The notes under the pieces are model-generated. The model searched no databases. It was not told the DNA's origin and saw nothing but the letters and a program-made list of their open reading frames with translations. DNA of 21,385 nucleotides from a virus, in the IMG/VR virus record IMGVR_UViG_3300017739_000144, positions 1-21,385 of that record; one strand, 5' to 3'. Made by a program: the position numbers and the translations under genes. Each line of letters starts with the position of its first letter. Position 1 is the first letter of the stretch. Below are positions 1-6,930 of the stretch, in pieces.

Positions 1-1
1 G

Positions 2-982
2 GGGAAAGGTTTCGCAAACTCCGTCTTGGGTGATTCGAGCGGCGGTAAAGGTTTCTTGAAAACGGCGGGTGAGAAATTTATTGACGTCGCAGAATTATTA
101 ACCGGTGCCGGTGCCGGTGCCATGGCGGCCAGACTAGGACTAGGACCAGCGCTGATTGATGATGCCAAGCAACCCGGGAACACGCGGACCAAGGGCCCTC
201 CATCCGCGGCCGCTAAGAGCACACGGTTATCGCGGGTTCTTGGGAGGTTGGGATTTGGGGTTCTGGGTGGATTCGCGGCTTTTGATGGAGTTAAGGCAGC
301 ACGCGAAGAAGAACAACGTTTGCTCGAGGAAAATGCGCGACTGAGTGAACAGTCTGGCTTCCCTATCACCCTTGATCCAGCGTTTAAAAGGCAGAGGATG
401 AGATCAGCGTTCAATAAAGAATTTGGTATATCTTTAATTGGAGGGCAAGCGGATTTCATAAAAGAAGTAGCAGTGCAGCAAAATGTGATGCCCATACCTG
501 GCATTGAGACCGAAGAGGACCGGCAAAAAGTACTTGATTTCTCTGTTAAAAACTTCCTTAGAGAAAAGTCTGAACCTGGTACCCCTCTTGGTTTGGCCAC
601 GGAAGAAGGTGGCATTCCATTGCTCTTAATGGTCACAACTAAAGCTGCTGTTGATAAGACCGTTAAGGGTATAAAAGATTTCTTGACACCACCCAGTAAT
701 AGCTCAGGGGTAGGTTTATCGCGCACTCTTACCGGCGATAGAAACTTAGTCGGAACTCAGGCGGCACAATTCGGTCCGCCAAAGGATCCCATTCCTGTTT
801 CTGTAAAAGAATTAACTGAGGGTGCTGAGCTAATGAAACTTGTTTCAGACTCTACTGGAAATGTTAATAATTATATCACGAATAACGTAGATAACAGTCA
901 GCGTTCAAATACCGTTAGTCAAATAAACAATAGACCAGGTCCACGTACACCGATCCAGACAGGATCGGTGATGAATAAATAA
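2..982 (+). CDS. C-terminal part of a probable phage structural protein (truncated at window edge)
   Basis: The reading frame is open to the left edge of the window, so the true start lies outside; a TTG at 26 is only an internal alternative. About 326 residues are visible. The first third is rich in Gly and Ala (a GAGAGAMAARLGLG run and a second glycine-rich hydrophobic stretch near residues 75–90), then a charged segment with EEEQRLLEEN, then a mixed region. The C-terminus is rich in Asn, Ser and Thr, with a repeated N-N-x-x-N-S/N pattern. Hydrophobic Gly/Ala stretches with an Asn-rich tail are common in tape-measure or other tail-associated virion proteins; that role is an inference with low certainty. 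It is convergent with gp32 and ends at the shared terminator. The first 250 bases are richer in G+C than the rest of the gene. Confidence 0.55.
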   Translation, partial: GKGFANSVLGDSSGGKGFLKTAGEKFIDVAELLTGAGAGAMAARLGLGPALIDDAKQPGNTRTKGPPSAAAKSTRLSRVLGRLGFGVLGGFAAFDGVKAAREEEQRLLEENARLSEQSGFPITLDPAFKRQRMRSAFNKEFGISLIGGQADFIKEVAVQQNVMPIPGIETEEDRQKVLDFSVKNFLREKSEPGTPLGLATEEGGIPLLLMVTTKAAVDKTVKGIKDFLTPPSNSSGVGLSRTLTGDRNLVGTQAAQFGPPKDPIPVSVKELTEGAELMKLVSDSTGNVNNYITNNVDNSQRSNTVSQINNRPGPRTPIQTGSVMNK

Positions 983-1017
983 AAAAACCCCGCAGCTGAA
1001 TTAACAACCACGGGGCT
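981..1017 (-). terminator. Terminator downstream of gp32 (possibly bidirectional)
   Basis: On the minus strand CCCCG (1015–1011) pairs with CGGGG (992–988) and is followed at once by a run of seven T. It lies 25 bp after the gp32 stop. On the plus strand the hairpin is preceded by A7 and followed by a weaker T-rich stretch, so it may also stop the convergent gene ending at 982. Confidence 0.75.
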
Positions 1018-1041
1018 TATCTTTCTTAGTTAGAGGTAACC

Positions 1042-1989
1042 TTACTGTTGAGCAAGTTGAGCGAAATACGACAGAGTATCGTCGTCATCATCGCTTCCAC
1101 CACTTTCTTCAACTGCAGTAGGTTCCGGAGCTACGGCATTAGCGCCCAGCCCAGGGATTTCATCCTCTACTTTATCGAGTCCTGGGGCTGAAGGTTCGTT
1201 AATGGTTGCATGAGCACCCACACTAGCGGCACCATTAACCTCTTCCTCGCCAAGAACCTCAATAAGCTTTCGCTTGAGATCTTCATACGACTTATATGTT
1301 GAAGGATCAACAAACGGAGCAAGTTCGTAAAGACTTTCGTATGTATCGCGAAGACGTCCTTCATCACCTTCGTAAAGAGGAGATGCAGAATCAAACTCCG
1401 ACTTATCGTAGTTACGATAACCTTCGAAATTACGAATCTTCAACTTGAAGTTTGCACCTTCCCAAAAGTCAAACGGATTCACCGCTTGCTCATCTTGGAA
1501 CTGAGGCTGCATAACATCCATAATCTTGTCAAAGATTTTCTTTCCGTACTTGTAAAGAAAGGTCTTTCCTTCGTTTTCGGGATTAGCAGGATCAGATACC
1601 ACAAGGATATTTGAAACGTAATGAAGACGCCGCTTGCGAGCGCGAGCAAGGTCCTTATCAGATTCAACCCCGCTGTTCCAAAGGCGACCATTAAGTTCGG
1701 AAACAGGATCGTCTTTGCCAATACTTGTCAGAGAATTCTCAATGTACCAACGACCAGTTGGCCCTTGAAACCCGTGATCCCAGTAACGGACCCACGGAAG
1801 ATCATCTCCTTCTTTAGCAGGAAGAAAGCGAATTACTGCGTATCCATTCCCGCTTTTATCTACTGCAGGCTTCCAGAATCGATCATCACCATAGTTGTTT
1901 TTACTAGTGGATCCGCCGACTTTTTCAGCCGCTTGAACAAGCTTACCAATGGCAGCTTGACGATTTGCTTTTAGGTTATCGAATGACAT
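1042..1989 (-). CDS. 32: gp32-like single-stranded DNA-binding protein
   Basis: A T4-type ssDNA-binding protein of 315 aa (T4 gp32 is 301 aa). It would coat single-stranded DNA at the replication fork and organise helicase loading and recombination. Visible family signatures are SGNGYAVIRFLPA (residues 46–58), HGFQGPTGRWYIENS (72–86), a segment matching NILVVSDPANPENEGK, the YGKKIFDKI motif and PFDFWEGANFKLKI, followed by an acidic tail with GGSDDDDD. The Cys/His residues that bind zinc in T4 gp32 are absent: where T4 has C-x-x-x-H…C-x-x-C this protein reads NSLTSIGKDDPVSELN, as I recall for cyanophage gp32. The start is MSFDNLKANR at 1989: an upstream in-frame ATG at 2058 lies before the predicted transcription start (about 2034) and encodes an unrelated leader. 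It has its own promoter inside the 3' end of gp59. Confidence 0.95.
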   Translation of the reverse strand: MSFDNLKANRQAAIGKLVQAAEKVGGSTSKNNYGDDRFWKPAVDKSGNGYAVIRFLPAKEGDDLPWVRYWDHGFQGPTGRWYIENSLTSIGKDDPVSELNGRLWNSGVESDKDLARARKRRLHYVSNILVVSDPANPENEGKTFLYKYGKKIFDKIMDVMQPQFQDEQAVNPFDFWEGANFKLKIRNFEGYRNYDKSEFDSASPLYEGDEGRLRDTYESLYELAPFVDPSTYKSYEDLKRKLIEVLGEEEVNGAASVGAHATINEPSAPGLDKVEDEIPGLGANAVAPEPTAVEESGGSDDDDDTLSYFAQLAQQ

Positions 1990-2034
1990 ATTATTTTTTT
2001 GTTGTATTGCGTTGTATTGCGTTGTATATTGTGT
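1990..2034 (-). promoter_or_regulatory. gp32 mRNA leader with 10-bp tandem repeats
   Basis: On the plus strand GTTGTATTGC occurs at 2001–2010 and again at 2011–2020, with a partial third copy at 2021–2030 (GTTGTAT). The mRNA therefore carries a G-poor, C/A-rich leader of GCAATACAAC units that cannot pair with each other and should stay single-stranded, followed by A7 just before the start codon. In T4, gp32 represses its own translation by binding an unstructured, repetitive leader next to a pseudoknot. An analogous autoregulatory site is inferred here; no clear pseudoknot was seen. Confidence 0.5.
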
Positions 2035-2040
2035 GATAAT

Positions 2041-2069
2041 ATTATACCATATAATCACTATTTTGTAAA
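2041..2069 (-). promoter_or_regulatory. Extended -10 promoter for gp32
   Basis: The -35 TTTACA (2069–2064), a 17-bp spacer ending in TGG and the -10 TATAAT (2046–2041) match a sigma70-type promoter with an extended -10. It lies across the end of gp59 (stop at 2058). The transcript should start near 2034, which leaves a leader of about 45 nt before the gp32 ATG at 1989. Confidence 0.75.
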
Positions 2070-2693
2070 TACAGAAAGTACATTTCCTGTATATTTTTTC
2101 AGATCTATAACATGAACCAAAAAAGGTGCATACTTTGAGATCAGAAAAGAGTTACCTTTAGAAACTTCAAGAGGATCTATCAGTTTCTTATTTAGACTAG
2201 AAGTAAAGCTCAGCATGTTTTCAAAAACAGCAAGCGTTTCAATACTGATCTTACCTTCCGTGTATAATCTATATATCAATGGAGATTCGCTAAGATTGGT
2301 TGGAATAAAGCATTGATCAAAAGTTAATGATTCCTTTTCTGCGTGCTCGCTTAAAACAGAGACATCACTTTTAAAGCTGTAATCCAAAGCTTGGATTCGC
2401 CCGCTCCACTTGTTGTATACGTCGTCGTTGCACTCACCGATCCATCGGTTGCCTTCGAGTAAGTTGGCAAGGGAGTAAAGAATTACATCGTTTCTTTTTG
2501 GATACTTCTTAGCCAACTTTTCAAACTGATATCGGTTTTTGTGGCCCATGAAAGTTTCGCGTTTGCACCTTGGTCCTTTGAAGTTAAACTTAAAAGCATC
2601 ATAATCCCTTTCAGAATTAAAGTGCAAGGCCATTGCAGTAAACGTACTCCACGCGTCCATAGGAGTACAACTTTCATTATTAAGAGTTATCAT
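2058..2693 (-). CDS. 59: gp59-like loader of the replicative DNA helicase
   Basis: A 211-aa protein (T4 gp59 is 217 aa) that would load the gp41-type replicative helicase onto gp32-coated forks. Similarity to T4 gp59 is seen as blocks: DAFKFNFKG near residues 32–40, the basic KNRYQFEKLAKKYPKRND segment (52–69, T4 reads KYFFQKLSEKYKLKE), a WIGE motif (T4 WIGD) and PLIYRLYTEGKISIETLAVF (T4 SYIFKLLQSNIISFETFILL). It overlaps gp33 by ATGA (2690–2693), so the two are probably translationally coupled. Its last codons contain the gp32 promoter. The gene order gp33–gp59–gp32 is that of T4, which supports all three calls. Confidence 0.88.
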   Translation of the reverse strand: MITLNNESCTPMDAWSTFTAMALHFNSERDYDAFKFNFKGPRCKRETFMGHKNRYQFEKLAKKYPKRNDVILYSLANLLEGNRWIGECNDDVYNKWSGRIQALDYSFKSDVSVLSEHAEKESLTFDQCFIPTNLSESPLIYRLYTEGKISIETLAVFENMLSFTSSLNKKLIDPLEVSKGNSFLISKYAPFLVHVIDLKKYTGNVLSVFTK

Positions 2694-2947
2694 AATAGTT
2701 TTGCCGTATTACTTTTTTTGCTTTTCAATACGTTATTATTTACTGCTTCAAGTTTAAGCTTTTCTTTTAAAGGACCTCCAACAAATGTTGTGATATCTTC
2801 AGGATCAAAACCCTTTTCTTCACAGATGTAGATAATAGCTTCTGCATATCCCATTTCGTCTCTGCGAACAAGTGTCTCAACCTCGCAGATAAACTCTTCT
2901 TTGGTCATGGGAAGGTTTAACGCTTCTTCAATTTCTTTCTTTTTCAT
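2690..2947 (-). CDS. 33: gp33-like late-promoter transcription co-activator
   Basis: An 85-aa protein. In T4, gp33 bridges RNA polymerase and the sliding clamp gp45 and works with the sigma factor gp55 at TATAAATA late promoters. The sequence shows the family pattern: a helix FICEVETLVRRDEMGYAEAI, then YICEEKGFDPEDI and PLKEKLKLEA near the C-terminus, close to the T4 PLKEKLK motif. It is shorter than T4 gp33 (112 aa), lacking part of the N-terminus. It overlaps both neighbours by ATGA (2944–2947 and 2690–2693), forming a tight three-gene unit with the 404-aa protein and gp59. Exact TATAAATA sites elsewhere in the window fit the presence of this co-activator. Confidence 0.8.
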   Translation of the reverse strand: MKKKEIEEALNLPMTKEEFICEVETLVRRDEMGYAEAIIYICEEKGFDPEDITTFVGGPLKEKLKLEAVNNNVLKSKKSNTAKLL

Positions 2948-4158
2948 GCTTTATCAAATGATTTGAGTAGAACTATATTGGCATTAATTCTGCCGTTAGC
3001 CTTTTTTGGCTTTGTCTTCAATGTCTTTAACAAGTTATCAATTTTTCTTACAGTTCCTGAGAGAATTAACGGCAACACATCTTCGGGTTTACGAAGGGTT
3101 AAGGTAATACTCTTGTCAGGATCAAACTCTTTGATACTTGTTCCTTTAACGCTAAAGCCACTTGGTGTACTTGAATAGTAAATACTTAGCTGACGATATT
3201 TTGTATTAAAAACATAAACTCTTTGGCTAAACGGAATTGATATAGGATCAATACTCTGTAATGAATAGGTGTCATCCTCTTGCAGGTATTTAAGACGGGC
3301 AACTTGCTTGTCTGCAGACCTCGGCCGTTTCACCCGAGGACGACGTGTACTTTTAACTTTAGCGTGAGATGTTGCAGCATCAATCATCTTTTCAAAATTG
3401 GCAACAATTCGATTTAGTTGAGGCTTTCGCAAATAAGAGTAACCTTCAATAGCATCTGGGCAGGTACGATCAGCAGCAGACTTAAGCTCAGCGTGATGAG
3501 TGGTCAACCAATTTACAACAAACTTAGCTCCTTTAGCAGGAATAGCTGCGCTGCGTAACATCATACTAACATCCATATAAGGCATTTTAGTAGGAGTATC
3601 ATCATAGTTAACTTTTGCAATTCTATCAAGAATTACTTCAAGATGGGTAATCACTTCTTCGTTAACTTTAGCTTCCAGTCTTTGAAGAGGAGTCTTAACA
3701 ACAGGTTTAGGTTCTGAACTGTCTTCTTCTGGTTCTGGATTGGTAGACTCAACCATAAGTTGATAATCTGTAATTGCATCCTTTAAATGTTCACGGATAA
3801 ATTTAGAAGCAGCTTTGGATTTACTAGAGCCAGGAGCAGCATCCGGCATACCCCGTTGCAACATTCTCACAAGCTTTCCAACTGTACTTGTAAGTGCATT
3901 AGGTGGTAAATTTTTAATTGCAGAAACATCGGATTTGGTATATCCGTTATTTCCCATCCAATCAATTACCCACGGGCGCATTTGGCTACTGTCGAGATAA
4001 TAGTTATAAAAGCGCAGTGCACGACCTAGACGTTCGTGGTATTCTTCCGCACTAATACTTTCGGCATCTACCCATGTAGGTTCCATTCCGGTGAACTTGA
4101 AATCAACCGCTTTGACTTCTCCTCGACGGTCTAAGAATTTAGTTTTTAATTTTGCCAT
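2944..4158 (-). CDS. Conserved-type phage protein of unknown function (404 aa)
   Basis: I do not recognise a known domain. The N-terminal 120 residues are mixed and mainly helical; a Pro/Glu-rich linker (PEPEEDSSEPKP near residues 141–152) follows, then a helical region, then a very basic stretch (KVKSTRRPRVKRPRSADK near 271–288) suggesting nucleic-acid contact, and a C-terminal half with beta-rich character (RQLSIYYSS, SFSVKGTSIKEFD). It heads the gp33–gp59 unit with an ATGA overlap to gp33 and has its own promoter. The predicted transcription start falls on the ATG itself, so the mRNA may be leaderless, or the true start is internal. Position next to the replication and late-transcription genes suggests a role there, but this is inference. 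Confidence 0.85.
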   Translation of the reverse strand: MAKLKTKFLDRRGEVKAVDFKFTGMEPTWVDAESISAEEYHERLGRALRFYNYYLDSSQMRPWVIDWMGNNGYTKSDVSAIKNLPPNALTSTVGKLVRMLQRGMPDAAPGSSKSKAASKFIREHLKDAITDYQLMVESTNPEPEEDSSEPKPVVKTPLQRLEAKVNEEVITHLEVILDRIAKVNYDDTPTKMPYMDVSMMLRSAAIPAKGAKFVVNWLTTHHAELKSAADRTCPDAIEGYSYLRKPQLNRIVANFEKMIDAATSHAKVKSTRRPRVKRPRSADKQVARLKYLQEDDTYSLQSIDPISIPFSQRVYVFNTKYRQLSIYYSSTPSGFSVKGTSIKEFDPDKSITLTLRKPEDVLPLILSGTVRKIDNLLKTLKTKPKKANGRINANIVLLKSFDKA

Positions 4159-4164
4159 AATTAT

Positions 4165-4193
4165 ATTCTATCACAATTTAAGATAAATGTAAA
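4165..4193 (-). promoter_or_regulatory. Extended -10 promoter for the 404-aa/gp33/gp59 unit
   Basis: TTTACA (4193–4188), a 17-bp spacer ending in TGA, and TAGAAT (4170–4165). The spacing and the TGN element match the other five promoters listed here. The predicted +1 is at about 4158, the A of the start codon. Confidence 0.7.
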
Positions 4194-4201
4194 TAATAAA
4201 A

Positions 4202-5320
4202 TTAGTCTATTGATTTACCAGCCCTTAACCTAGTAAGATAAGGGAACCGCGGTATTCCATCTGGGGTAAGATTAAAGAAAGTACACGTGCCATAAGAACC
4301 AATATACTTGTCACGATTTACCAACAAGTCTTTGAGAAAGTCGTGTGGTCCTTTGATGTTAGACCTGAACGTCTGTCCGTTTTCGGTTTGGAGAATAGCA
4401 TAACCTGCCATGCCGCTTTTGTTTCCCTTTCCTTCACAGATATCAAGAATAAGATATTCTTCGTCTTGAAAGTCTTTACGCTTTAGTAGACCACTGCTGC
4501 GTTTAAATTCATAAGGAACGCTTTCACGAATCATTTGACCTTCGTATCCACGGTTAACATAATCCTTGTAAGCACTGTCAACAGATGCTAAGCAACTATG
4601 AAAGTTTGTTTCAACCATTCGAATTGGAGTATCCTTCAAGTTAAACTCATCGTAAACAGATTGAAGATCCACGGTGCGCCCCGCAAACTTTTTATTTGGA
4701 TCGGCAATATCATACCAGTGGAACTGCAGCTTATCAGCACTTTCTTCAAGATCCGCTTCGGATGGTTTGGTCTTTTTAGCAAGAGAACAAATCTTGTTAA
4801 AGTCTTCTTTATATTCGTGATTATACAGCTCTCCGTCAAGAATAAGATCAGGAAAGGCCTCAAACACCGGCTCAAGAGACTTTAAGATGTGGGGAATGGT
4901 TACCCAGGGTTTTCCATTCCGGCTCTTAGCGCCTTCCTTGGTGATCACAGCTCGCATCCCGTCGAGTTTGGGTTGAGAGAAAACAGGATACTGAACTTTA
5001 TCACTTCGATCTTCCCACTTCTTTGCAAGAGTAGGCTCAATAAATTTAACCGAAGTATCAACAGCCGTCTTATCTTCAGTGTATCCAGCATCAACCTTTT
5101 TCTGCCACTTAGCTTGAGCTTCAAACTCAGCCTGCTGCGCAACGTTACGTTCGTTGGCTCGACCAACATTTGTGGCTTTAACATCATACCATTTAGAAGT
5201 GGTAATCTTGCCTTCTACTTGACCGCTATGGGTTCTGTAAGCGGTATTGCTGTATTCAATAGTCCATTCTCGAAGTGCACCGGTAGATGCCCTGGAGAAG
5301 AGGGTTGGAAATTTACTCAT
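4202..5320 (-). CDS. ATP-dependent DNA ligase
   Basis: A 372-aa nucleotidyltransferase-fold ligase that would seal nicks during phage replication and repair. Motif I with the AMP-accepting lysine is QPKLDGMRA (K118), followed by SRNG (motif Ia), DGELYNHEY (motif III, 162–170), the EGQMIRE block (motif IV, 260–266) and LLKRKDF (motif V, lysines at 280 and 282). A short OB-fold remainder follows. The first ~100 residues (LFSRASTGALREWTIEY and a Trp/Gly-rich stretch) precede the catalytic core and resemble a WGR-like N-terminal domain, a looser assignment. The gene is third in the operon started by the promoter at 5759–5787 and ends 43 bp before the next gene, with no terminator visible between. 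Confidence 0.93.
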   Translation of the reverse strand: MSKFPTLFSRASTGALREWTIEYSNTAYRTHSGQVEGKITTSKWYDVKATNVGRANERNVAQQAEFEAQAKWQKKVDAGYTEDKTAVDTSVKFIEPTLAKKWEDRSDKVQYPVFSQPKLDGMRAVITKEGAKSRNGKPWVTIPHILKSLEPVFEAFPDLILDGELYNHEYKEDFNKICSLAKKTKPSEADLEESADKLQFHWYDIADPNKKFAGRTVDLQSVYDEFNLKDTPIRMVETNFHSCLASVDSAYKDYVNRGYEGQMIRESVPYEFKRSSGLLKRKDFQDEEYLILDICEGKGNKSGMAGYAILQTENGQTFRSNIKGPHDFLKDLLVNRDKYIGSYGTCTFFNLTPDGIPRFPYLTRLRAGKSID

Positions 5321-5328
5321 GATATAGA

Positions 5329-5472
5329 TTAGTCGCGACGACAGCGTCGCTTACTTTGTTCTTTCTTTTTATTTTTAAACTTTTTGGTGGGTGGAGCCAT
5401 AGCGTGGCGAACAAGGCTCCGTAATCCCAGTGGGGATTTATCCAACTTTTTGGATTTCTTTTTCCGGGCCAT
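5329..5472 (-). CDS. Small, highly basic protein (47 aa)
   Basis: ATG at 5472–5470, TAA at 5331–5329. The product is extremely basic: it begins MARKKKSKK, contains KKFKNKKKEQSKRRCRR near the end, and has only two Asp and one Glu. It sits 17 bp after the preceding gene and 8 bp before the ligase, so it is well placed in the operon. Lys/Arg-rich mini-proteins of this kind are frequent in T4-like phages and are often DNA- or RNA-binding, but no family is recognised. Confidence 0.65.
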   Translation of the reverse strand: MARKKKSKKLDKSPLGLRSLVRHAMAPPTKKFKNKKKEQSKRRCRRD

Positions 5473-5489
5473 GATATTAAAGTCGTGGG

Positions 5490-5735
5490 TTAGTTTCTTT
5501 TTAAGACTTTCTTAAATTCGTCATACCAAAACTTGCTTGAGTCTCTTAAGCTGTAATTAGACTCTCTTATGTACTCAAGCGTTGTTCGTATAATCTCTTT
5601 TCTGCGAATGTCATATTCGTTTTGAGATAAATCGAAATCGTCAAGCATTTCAATAATTGAATCAATATAGGGGCATGTGTTGGGTGGTATGCTAGGAGCC
5701 CTTTCCTTAGCGGACTGTAGTCGTGTCTTACGCAT
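5490..5735 (-). CDS. Small phage protein with CPYID motif (81 aa)
   Basis: An 81-aa predicted helical protein. NTCPYIDSIIEMLDDF (residues 19–34) followed by a helix ending ESNYSLRDSSKFWYDEF resembles a widespread small phage protein pattern, C-P-x-I-D followed later by R-x-x-N-x-x-L-R. Its function is not known to me. It is the first gene behind the promoter at 5759–5787 and starts in the recurring TTATATTATG context without a Shine-Dalgarno sequence. Confidence 0.75.
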   Translation of the reverse strand: MRKTRLQSAKERAPSIPPNTCPYIDSIIEMLDDFDLSQNEYDIRRKEIIRTTLEYIRESNYSLRDSSKFWYDEFKKVLKRN

Positions 5736-5758
5736 AATATAATTTGTGGTGTAGATCT

Positions 5759-5787
5759 ATTCTAACACATTTTTAGACAATTGTACA
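5759..5787 (-). promoter_or_regulatory. Extended -10 promoter, repeat copy 1 (ligase operon)
   Basis: TGTACA (5787–5782), a 17-bp spacer ending in TGT, and TAGAAT (5764–5759). Predicted +1 near 5752, giving a leader of about 17 nt. Together with the hairpin at 5791–5814 it forms a unit repeated at 9371–9427; over 39 aligned bases (5759 and 9371 onward) 36 are identical. Confidence 0.75.
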
Positions 5788-5790
5788 GGG

Positions 5791-5814
5791 AAAAGTGATA
5801 AAAAAATCACTTTT
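5791..5814 (-). terminator. Terminator hairpin abutting a promoter (copy 1)
   Basis: AAAAGTGAT (5791–5799) pairs with ATCACTTTT (5806–5814) around a six-base loop; the stem is palindromic, so it forms on either strand and ends in T4 on both. The stop codon of the 38-aa gene lies inside it. It ends only 3 bp before the -35 box of the next promoter. Confidence 0.65.
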
Positions 5815-5923
5815 TTTCACCTTTTTTGGGTTTCTTTAATTTTTTTCTGAAGATTTGGTCGTAATTGGATCTGTATTTTTCCCCGTCGACCTTCCGGGGT
5901 TTGTCTCCTTTTCCTGCGCTCAT
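5807..5923 (-). CDS. Small basic phage protein, MSAGKGDKPR type (38 aa)
   Basis: ATG at 5923–5921, TGA at 5809–5807. The product begins MSAGKGDKPRKVDGEKYRSN, continues YDQIF, and ends in a Lys-rich tail. A start of M-S-x-x-K-G-D-K-P-R followed by Y-x-x-N-x-D/W-x-I-F is a recurring mini-protein in many tailed phages; its function is unknown to me. It overlaps the HAD gene by ATGA (5920–5923), so it is coupled to it. Its stop codon lies within the terminator hairpin. Confidence 0.8.
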   Translation of the reverse strand: MSAGKGDKPRKVDGEKYRSNYDQIFRKKLKKPKKGEKK

Positions 5924-6486
5924 GTCGTCAAGTCGTAAATTTCTTTCCAAGTATCAACCCGTTTTACTCCGTCGGCAAGGGTTTGTTTCCAGTTATATGG
6001 GTGACTCATCAAAAATGATTGCAGCCCTAACTCAGCGCCGAGGTTTGCATTCTCAGGTTTATCTTCAACCCAAATCCAACCGCTTCCTTCGTATCTTTTA
6101 AGTGCTTCAGCTTTATCACCACCACACGGAAGGCAATGAATGCGCTCAAAAACAGTTTCACCAAATACTCGTTTTAAGTTTTGCTCTCTGAGCTGCATTG
6201 CGTATCGTTCTTGTCCAAACGAAGTAATGGCATGAAATACTGCGCCTTGTTCTTCATGAAACTTACGAACGTATTTGATAGCATCCTTTATAGGAGGAAG
6301 GAATCCAATTGCAGCAGACTCGCAAAAGTGTTCAACAAGAACCTTTGCTTTCTTTTCGCTGATACCATACTGCTTGTCAATATAATAAGAAAGCTCTTGT
6401 TTCTTGTATCCTTTTCGCTTCATCCACCACTCAAATGAATGAACCCACGAAAGAAGAACGCCGTCTACATCTGTGAGTATAATCAT
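5920..6486 (-). CDS. HAD-superfamily phosphatase
   Basis: A 188-aa haloacid dehalogenase-like hydrolase. Motif I is LTDVDGVL (Asp6 nucleophile, Asp8 acid/base), motif II AITSFG (Thr/Ser near 88–89), the motif III lysine is in CGGDKAEAL (K125) and motif IV is WVEDKPENA (E141, D142). Between motifs I and II is a helical cap. Substrate is not determined; phage HAD proteins include nucleotidases and 3'-phosphatases. I place the start at 6486: one base after the stop of the preceding gene and directly before the conserved motif. An in-frame ATG at 6513 would add nine residues overlapping that gene. The 3' end overlaps the 38-aa gene by ATGA. Confidence 0.85.
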   Translation of the reverse strand: MIILTDVDGVLLSWVHSFEWWMKRKGYKKQELSYYIDKQYGISEKKAKVLVEHFCESAAIGFLPPIKDAIKYVRKFHEEQGAVFHAITSFGQERYAMQLREQNLKRVFGETVFERIHCLPCGGDKAEALKRYEGSGWIWVEDKPENANLGAELGLQSFLMSHPYNWKQTLADGVKRVDTWKEIYDLTT

Positions 6487-6487
6487 T

Positions 6488-6715
6488 TTACTTAGCAGCT
6501 TGTAGTGATTCAACCATATTCCGAAGAATCGTGACTTTCATCCATAAGCCTGACTTCCGGCTGGCAGCCATTGTAGTAGGGGTGTCAGCAGTTAATTTTG
6601 AAGCGTCAAAGTCATCAATACTTTCTTCGTAAATTTCTTCGTAAAAATCCTGTAGGCCTTTAGCCCCAGCAGATAGACTTTCAATGGCTGTATCAATTTC
6701 AGTTGTATTTTCCAT
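6488..6715 (-). CDS. Small acidic protein of unknown function (75 aa)
   Basis: A 75-aa protein with an acidic N-terminal half (YEEIYEESIDDFDASKL, 30–46) and a more basic C-terminal helix (KSGLWMKVTILRNMVESLQ). No family is recognised. It lies 9 bp after the 63-aa membrane protein and one base before the HAD phosphatase, which supports it as a real operon member. Confidence 0.7.
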   Translation of the reverse strand: MENTTEIDTAIESLSAGAKGLQDFYEEIYEESIDDFDASKLTADTPTTMAASRKSGLWMKVTILRNMVESLQAAK

Positions 6716-6724
6716 AGTGTGTTG

Positions 6725-6916
6725 TTAGTTAAATCCTAGTAGTGACCAGCCGTGACTGGCGATTGCGTTTAAGATAATAAAGAAGCAGGTTAAGACGTGG
6801 AGAAGAACCCAAAAGGTACGTATGATAGCAACTCGATCAGCATGTTTGTTATCGTCGTATGCTTTTGCTCCTATTGCCTTACACCAATATTCCCAAAGCT
6901 TACAACTCTTTCTCAT
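6725..6916 (-). CDS. Small single-pass membrane protein (63 aa)
   Basis: Residues 1–30 are hydrophilic and basic (MRKSCKLWEYWCK, DDNKHADRVAIIR); residues ~33–53 form one transmembrane helix (FWVLLHVLTCFFIILNAIA) followed by a short tail. The function is unknown. It is the first gene of the minus-strand unit 6916–5807 and is divergent from the lipoprotein gene, with only 14 bp between the two starts. Confidence 0.7.
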   Translation of the reverse strand: MRKSCKLWEYWCKAIGAKAYDDNKHADRVAIIRTFWVLLHVLTCFFIILNAIASHGWSLLGFN

Positions 6917-6925
6917 AAATAAATA
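6914..6925 (+). promoter_or_regulatory. Possible late-type promoter before the lipoprotein/protease pair
   Basis: Two overlapping near-matches to TATAAATA lie here: CATAAATA (6914–6921) and AATAAATA (6918–6925). Each has one mismatch. The second would put the transcript start on the ATG at 6931. AT-rich sequence makes chance matches easy, so support is weak. Confidence 0.35.
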
Positions 6926-6930
6926 TCTAT

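Noticed and set aside
120-213. Cluster of GC-rich palindromes (CCATGG, CCCGGG, GGGCCC, CCGCGG, GCGGCCGC) resembling a cloning polylinker
   Set aside because: The region is in one open frame continuous with the downstream protein and no vector-like sequence is present; likely a result of local GC-rich coding.
1621-1974. Plus-strand 117-codon ORF inside gp32
   Set aside because: Antisense shadow of a strongly conserved gene with no motif of its own.
1990-2058. gp32 start at 2058 with a 23-residue extension
   Set aside because: It lies upstream of the predicted transcription start and encodes the repeat leader; the conserved protein begins at 1989.
5865-6101. Plus-strand 78-codon ORF
   Set aside because: It is a shadow of the HAD phosphatase and the 38-aa gene, both with recognisable motifs on the other strand.
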